Below, piece by piece: positions 53,801 through 61,716 of a DNA stretch of 64,000 bases. Below the pieces are notes generated by a model. The model saw only the letters and a list, made by a program, of their open reading frames with translations. It had not been told where the DNA came from and did not search any database. The DNA is taken from positions 1,763,466 through 1,827,465 of the forward strand of contig CM020514.1 of NCBI GenBank assembly GCA_009823395.1, given 5' to 3'. The position numbers and the translations under genes were made by a program. Position 1 is the stretch's first letter. Every line of letters begins with the position of its first letter. The stretch comes from Thamnaconus septentrionalis. Its lineage: Eukaryota > Chordata > Actinopteri > Tetraodontiformes > Monacanthidae.

Positions 53801-56800
53801 GAACAGTAGGGCTGCAGAGTTTGACTTGCGCCCATGAAAAAATTAGCTCAACTTTATTACTAGCCAATTTCTCCAAACTTTTTGTGCTGAGTTTGTTTGT
53901 TTGTTGGGTTAAAGGAGCAGCAAGTTTACATTGTTATGGAGACACTGGATGATTCCATTTGGTTTGTATGTGTGAGTTGCTTGTGGACATGCATGAGCAA
54001 TGGTTTGCGCTCCAAAAAATTGCTCCCATCCTCCCAAATATTCATTAACATTAACATTAATCATCTTTCCATCCTCCCAAATATTCATTAACATTAACAT
54101 TAATCATCTTTCTGTGAAAAATGTGAAGCACATGGTCCGGACAATCGTGGCGTGGTGACGACTTCACTACCACCAAATCCAAAATCTCAGAATGGAACTA
54201 GTGACCCACTGCATGTTGAGCCCAAGCATGGTCTTGCCTGGCGTGATTCTGCCGACCTCTGACCTCTGTCATCTCCTCCATCTGTCTCATTTCTGTCCAC
54301 CCTCGCCTCGTCCCTTCTCCGCCTCCATCTCCTTCCCTCCCGCCAGGAGGACAGTGAGAGATACTCACATCCTTCGCGTGCTCAGACGGTTTGTATCCCT
54401 CGCTCTCTTCCATCTCACGTCTTTCCTCTCTTGTCATCCAACTCTTTGACCTCTGAAAACTGAAAAGAACCAAACCTAGCGCTGACCAATCCAACTCAGG
54501 CTCAGCTCAGACTCTGCGCTCAGGTTACGACTAACTCATGTTGCAGTAGCTCAGCTGTATGGACGACAACAGTGAATACGTCTGTCAAGGTTGTCAATGT
54601 CTTCCAGGTCATGTTAGTATAAAAGGTTCCACTTGAGGCAACTGGACTGGTTTTGCTACCTTGCAGATGTTTGGCCACCAAAAGGCTGCTTCACTTCTGC
54701 TCCAGCTTCTTCAGTTCTGAAGAAGCTGAAGCAGAAGTGAAGCAGCCTTTTGGAGGCGAAACGTCTTCAAGGTAGTGAAACCAATCCCAGTTGCCTCAAC
54801 TTCTTCTAAACGATGACCGTGAACGTTTGCTTTGCACCTCGACGTTACTGATTTTCAGTACATCACCAATTCCTCTGTTCCCCTATTCGCTCGCCTCCAA
54901 CACACATACATGTGCTGTTGACAGTGCAAATGAAAGCATGGGTCTTAGACACCACTGGCTAGAGCTGACGACAGTGGTGTTACTACCACATTTGTCCATA
55001 TGGGGTGCCAGAGTCAACAAAATGGTTCTCGTAGATACTAAAAAAAATTACATTGCTTTTTGCTTTTCTTTTTTGGGTTGCCTTGATTTTTTTTTTTTGC
55101 TCCATGTTGATAATGTAAAAGCAATAAATTGGAAACTCGATAGATTTTTAGCCAAATTGATCTCCCAAATTGCACTTTTGCCACCTTTGCTACCTCTTCT
55201 CCCCCAACAGGTTGGCGTCCATCGGTGTCTCCTTTTTTGAGTGGTGTAAAGCAAAACATTTCTTTCACTCTGCAAAAAAAACCAAACCCTAACTGTCCAT
55301 TTCAATGTTTCACTCTCTCACACAGCTTTCGGACGAAGATGAGCGGATGTCGGTCGGAAGCCGGGGCAGCGTCCGGGTCAGTATCGCTCAAACTGAGACT
55401 CTCAAAATAAGTAGGATAAGTCTCCGTCCGTGGTGAACGTGCCCAGTGTGACGGGGTGTTTGTCAGCCGTGTGTGAGATACCTGACAGTATTCAGGGTGG
55501 GAGAGCTTCCTCCTGATTGTTACTCAATACCAATCTAAATGTCCTGAGAATGCAGGAGGCCTATAATAACCTTACAATATTTCATGCATGCAAGCCATGA
55601 CAGTCTACATAAGCATGCACACACATGGATGAATAATATTTTGAAAACTGAATGTTAGACTGATGTATCTTAAAGACATTTCAGTGACCAGTGATGATGA
55701 TAATGTACAGTATACATATATTTAGCTTTTTGAAAAATATGAGACCCCCTCCCCTTTGCTTTGAGGCTTTCAGGAGGTCTCATGGTTTAATGTATTTCAC
55801 ACACGGATCCTCACCAGAGTTCCCAGCTCGCGAGGAGGGGAAGCAAGAGACGCACTTTTCTTTAAATTCGGAACAACAAACAGGAAGTTCATCGCACATT
55901 TTTATCTCAAGCGTAATGTTCTGTTGCCGCTGTTGTGTGTTGTGTTGTGTTCAGTCGGACTTTGACTCGATCGGAGCTCATGGCGGAGGGGTAAGGGCGG
56001 ACTCTGGGATGGATTTGTGAAGCCTCCCTTTCTAAGTGCCCTCGTGTTGTGTGAACATTGTTCAACTAACAGATCAGTTTGGTGCCTGCATGCGAGTTTG
56101 GGATCACAGTTTATGATTGCGGATTAAATTTTTTTATTTCATTTCAAAACCATCTGAAATGTGAACTCGTGACGTCGGCTGTCGGTGATGTCGTGGAAGT
56201 TCTTGTGCTTGACCAGGCGTTTGTTGTCGTCGTTGCTGTTATTAACGTTGTCCTGACGAGAGCAGATCTGCCCTGCTGTGTCTCTGGATGTTGAGCTGCG
56301 TTTCTATCTTGTTCCTGAATAATGTGGGGAAAAGAAATTTCTTCCAGTTAATCATTCCCATGGGTGAACTGGATCCCGGGTTGTTGACTCAGGCCATCCA
56401 GAAATATCCAGCGCTTCGTGCGTGCATGTGTGTGCTGTGTGTGCTGCACTCTGCTCGGGGGGGGTCCATTTGCAGGTAACTGCACGATTCCTCATAGTTG
56501 TGCGTCCATGTTCGGACCCCCCAATAAGTCGGGGTCGATTTTTTTTCCACTTGCCGTTTCTGTCCTTTTTTTTTTATCTTTGTCTGTTTATCGCTCCAAG
56601 GACTCGACCGCACACCTGCACAAGAAGTCAAAGAAAAAGAAGAAACACAAGCACCGAGACAGAGACGTATGTAAAGATGCTGAACAGGGCCTCGGCGCGA
56701 GACGAGCGAGTGCACAAACTTTTTTTTTTTTTTCCCCTTCGTTCACAGCGGAACGGCTACGACGGCGACGACTACAGCGTTGTCTCCAGCAGGGTCGGTT

Positions 56801-59800
56801 GGCTGATCGCTAAACGTTGGCTTTGGTTGTTCAATACCAGTGTTGGAAACACACACACACACATACACACAAAAGTCATGACCCTGGTCTTTCTCACGCC
56901 GTCAGAGCTCCAGACTCAGCGACGAGAGCCGAGTGTCTCGATCCTCCCGCCTCGACCTGACGGTGCGTTTGGTCGCCCCCTTCTGATCAGTAGCCGCACA
57001 GCCACATTTTTTTTTTTTTTTTTTTTTACATTCCCTGTTTCGAAAGTCTCAAAGTCTATCGGGATGTGCAAACATTAACTCGCTTGTGTTCTCTTGCACC
57101 GCATCCGTCACTGTCACGAACTCTAGACTGGTTCTCATCATCATTTTCTTCCTCGCGATGAAGTCGAGACCCGAATTTATTCAACAAAAATAAAAACCGC
57201 GAGCCCTCTTTCTATCTTGTCTAGTCAATACATTATTGAAATTATTGAACTGAACTGTGCGTCCTGCAAAATGAATGCCCGACTTTTTCCCTTTAGGTGT
57301 TAATATTTTCAAATCCCTTTTTTAAATAATAAAAAAAAAAGGCCCAATCGGGTCAATCAAAACATTGCTTTAGAGAAATAGGAAGAGTCCATCCTTGACT
57401 TCCTCTGCTTGACATCACCAGCAACAGTGAAACAGCCCCATCCACTGGTGGCTTTTGTGTCTTTCCAGACATGTCCACCAAAGCTTTGGCGTTATTGGGA
57501 AGCTGAAACCCAGTATTTTAGTATGCAGGCTGTAAACACAGGGCTAAATGCTGCTCTAGGTTTATTATTCGACTATAGTTGTACCGATACCAGTATCGGG
57601 TATTGGTGCCGATACAGGGGTCGAGTACTCTACTTGTACTCGTAAAATAAATACCAATACCACAATACTGATACCAGTTTTATATGTATTGTATTTGACA
57701 ATTGTGTTAAATTTGTGTTTGTACTGCTTTGAAACTTGTTCTAGAAAGACATGCTGAGGAATGTTGTTCAAATAATAGAACATCTGTGGGGAAAAAAATC
57801 TTAATAATTCTATAATGCGCAGTGGCCGGTGAGCATTGAAATGCAGGTACTTGTACTCTCCTGGTTCTGTGAAAAAGTGGCATTGGTGCCTCCCTAGCTG
57901 TATAATGTAATGTAGGAAAAATCTGAAAGTATTTATCACACCTTAGAAACAACAAATAAAGAATTACACTGACTTAAAGCAGTCAGAGGGAAACACGGCG
58001 CGCTTCAATTCTAGCGGTTGTACAACCCTGCACTCTTTAGGTTCCTTTCGCACGCACTGCGTTAAATTGCTTAAAGAAGCGTGTTTGAATGCAGATGGCG
58101 TCGTTGAGGGTGATGTTGGGTCTGTGTGCTGTTTGACTCTCAGAGCTCCGGACTCGGCGATGACAGCGGCCGCCCGTCCCGGGCCTCCAGGCTAGACTTG
58201 CAGCTGGTGGGTCGCTCTGCAAGTGACTAACGGTGTGCTGTGCTCAAAGCTGTCGTGTTAACAGAAAAAACAAGGTGCTAAATCAGACTTGTGTAAAATT
58301 GTTACTGCTACGGTGTGCAAACCTATAACATGGAAATAGTGCAGCAGCATGTCTCTTATATAGATATGAGTTGTTGTGGTTGGTTACGGTGGAGCTGCTA
58401 TAAAGGCACATCCCAAATTGCACACGTCTGCATTTCACACTTTATTATTAGTGCGTAAGTGTGCAGTGGGTTCGCACTGACGGCTGTTTGAAAATGCAGC
58501 GCGACTGTTGGACTGCTGGACGGTTCACACCCTCAGTGGACGCCATGTTGGTGGTGTAGCGGAGGCAGAAGATGGATGGTATCGTGTATTTTGCAGCATT
58601 TTGCAAATCTTTGCATTAAGCATTGATGTGCAGTTTATCGATTTTTTTATTAAGTCGTTAAACTCTGAGTGAGATTCAACGGATGTGTAATGCCGGTATC
58701 CTGTCACTAGCCAGGCTCAAAGCCACAGTGACACACTCTTATCTGTCTGGCGCTAACGCCGCCATCCTTTGTTGTTTGATTTTTTGTTTCCGCTTTGTTT
58801 CTGCTGCAAAACATTCGACGCTTGATGTTCAGTCAGGTTCTAGACCAGCGGTTCTCAACTGGTGGAGTCTCAGGACCCCCACATCGTTCTTTTCCCTGTC
58901 ATGAAGTCATGACCCAAATTTATTCCCCCAAAATAAAAAACGCAAGCCCACTTTCCATCATTTCTAGAAAATACATTATTGAAATTATTGAACTGAATTG
59001 AATTGTGTGACGCACTTTTGGGCCGCGACCCACCAGTTGAGAAATGCTCTTCTTGGCGTGTTCACCATCGTTACACTCAAACAGGAGAGTGACTTTGGGA
59101 ACAGCCTAAGACCGGCTAGGTGTGACGTGGTGCCGACCTGCTGATGACCTGCTGGTGACCTACTGATTCACGGTGTTTATGAAACAAGTCACGGCTTAGT
59201 CTCAAGATAAATGGAGATAAACGTGAAAGGGCAGTTCGCCTATTGCAGCTCGTGTGTGTGTGTGTGTGTGTGTGTCTGCATGTGTGTGGTCTAAGCACTG
59301 TCCTTTTTTTTTTTTTTTTTAAACTCCATCCTCTTCTTTCCATCTTTCCATCTCTCTCTGTCTGCTGTTGGCTCGGGCTGCCTGCTTCCTTTTTCTCCAC
59401 CTGCAGGCCTCTTATGCTTCCTCTGACTTGTACGGCTTCAACGCTCTGTCCTCCGGCAGGACGGCCGGCTCAGCTTTCAATGGCTACCAGGTCCGTATGT
59501 CAACCAGCTCTGCCGCTCTCCTCCGGCGGTTGCGCACAGCTTTTTCATTTCTGGGAAGAAGTGAGCGAATGAAGAACGACCAGCCGCTCCTTGAAAAGGT
59601 CCCCTGTGTCGCTGCAGCTCTCCAAGGCCCCTCGGTCTGCTCACCCGGCAACTGGGGTCGCAGGGTCCCACTGTATTACCTTTTAAGCTGAGCGACGCCA
59701 CCTGGTGGTTTTAATCCAGCGCTTCCGCTCTGAATGGCTCGCAGCATCTCGTAGTGTTAACTAGAGATGCATCCATATCAGTATCGGTACTCCCATCGTA

Positions 59801-61675
59801 CTCATAAAATACGTGCCAATACTGCGACACCGATAACAGTTGTATATACTTTATTACATCAATTTTGTTAAATTTGTGTGTGTACTGCAGCGAAACTTGT
59901 TCTAGGAAAACATGCGGACGAATGTTGCTCAAATAACAGAACATCTGGGGGAAAATGCAGATGAAAGTCGAGCAAGCAGACTGTTGACCTCGTGTCTCCG
60001 TCACTCACTCAGAGCTCCTTGTACGACGACAGTGTCTGCGCTGGGTCGCGGCGAGGCCTCGGCTCCGCCTCTCACGTAAGACTTTCCGCGTCTTGTTGTC
60101 GTTTGCTAACATTTAAAACCCTGCTGTGATCTAATAGAAAGGGGCTGCGTGTGTGCAGTTTGCCCCCCCGCCCCCTTTTTTTTTTCTCGACAACTTTTCT
60201 GAGCAAAGCATTCACTGGCACTCGTTGCAATGCTCCTGCATTAGAGTGAGGTGGTTGATTTCAAATTGTTAGCCACTGGATGTTCTGCATAACTCACCTT
60301 GAAAGGTCTCATTATCAAATTCTCGCTTCCAACGTGAGTCAGCAATAATGAGCTATATATGATTAAAATGCTAATTATTGTATGTATCTAATGAAGGCAC
60401 AATGACCCTAATTCATTGAATAATGAGCTGTGCTGTCAGTGGGGAAAAAGGCATAAAAAAGGCAAATTAACTCTATTATATTATTACTGAGATTATCGTT
60501 AGATATTTGGCTGCGTCTGAGGCACATAAACAGGTGGAAAATATTTTGTTGTTTATTGTTATTGAGACAAAATTAGAAAACAACGTAGTTTTGTACAACA
60601 AAACTGGGAGATCAAAATTGACGTTAGTCAGGTTAGTGCTGAGCAAGGTCGGGCCAACCGGACCTGAAGTGTCCAAGGTGTGCCACGATGAAAACCACAA
60701 AACATGTCAACTCTGCAAAACCCTTGGCAAACGGTCAGGGATTCGAACCCAGGACCGCGGCATCATTGTGCTGCCCTAAAATAAAGAGAAGTCCACTGCT
60801 CACAATGGAATGCCGCTAATACCTCTCTCAGGACCTGCTGTTGACTCCGCCCTCTGATGCTGCCTTAAGCTTTTTGTCCACCTCCAAACATGTAGAAAGT
60901 CTGACACAGCATCAGGTTTAGCTAAAAAACAAAACAAAACAAGGTTTTAGCTCAACACAATCGTTCCTGGATAGTTTCTTGCAGAATTAATTCTGCAACC
61001 CTCCTCCTCCAGAGCCCAGGATATCCAAACATATTTATTATCACGTGAGACCTTTTAGCAAACGGTAACTTCAGCAGCTTTCCTTTGCATGTTTTCCGTC
61101 GTGCTTCTGTCTGAAAGCATAACATGTGTTTCCCTCTGCAGCCTCTAGACTACACTAGCTATCGCAGCTCCAGCTCCAGAGCCTCATCCCGGGCCAGTTC
61201 AGCCCGGGCCAGCCCAGTGGTGAGCCCCCTACTGCCCAGACACCCTGCTACAGGCCTTAATGGCCTCTTCTTTTTTTTCGGCTTAGTTGAGGTCAAAATA
61301 CCTTCCTCGTATGTTAATCCATCCCAATTTGTTGTGCAGAGCGACGTCACATTTATAGCATAACTTCCTGCTCTTTTTCCCTTTGGTGCCCCTGGTGAAG
61401 CAAGTCTAAAAAAAATACAAATATCTCAGTCTTCTTTTGATTCACTCCAGGCTTTTTTTTAACCCTAACCTTTTTTTTTCTGCAGATTATTCTGCAAAAA
61501 ATACTTTCAGGCTTGATTTGATTGAAATAATAAGTTGCAAAGGTTAATTTTATATTTTGTCACTTACTGAATATCATGTCTGTCATATCATCCTCATCAC
61601 CACATATCATATGATAGTGTGGTGAATCGCATTCTGTTCTGGCACCATTCATATACATGAGTTTTATTATTTTAT

Positions 61676-61716
<41 letters not shown>

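Noticed and set aside
55038..55305. Lys-rich minus ORFs
   Set aside because: Antisense of T-runs in lrrfip1 intron 5; no domain.
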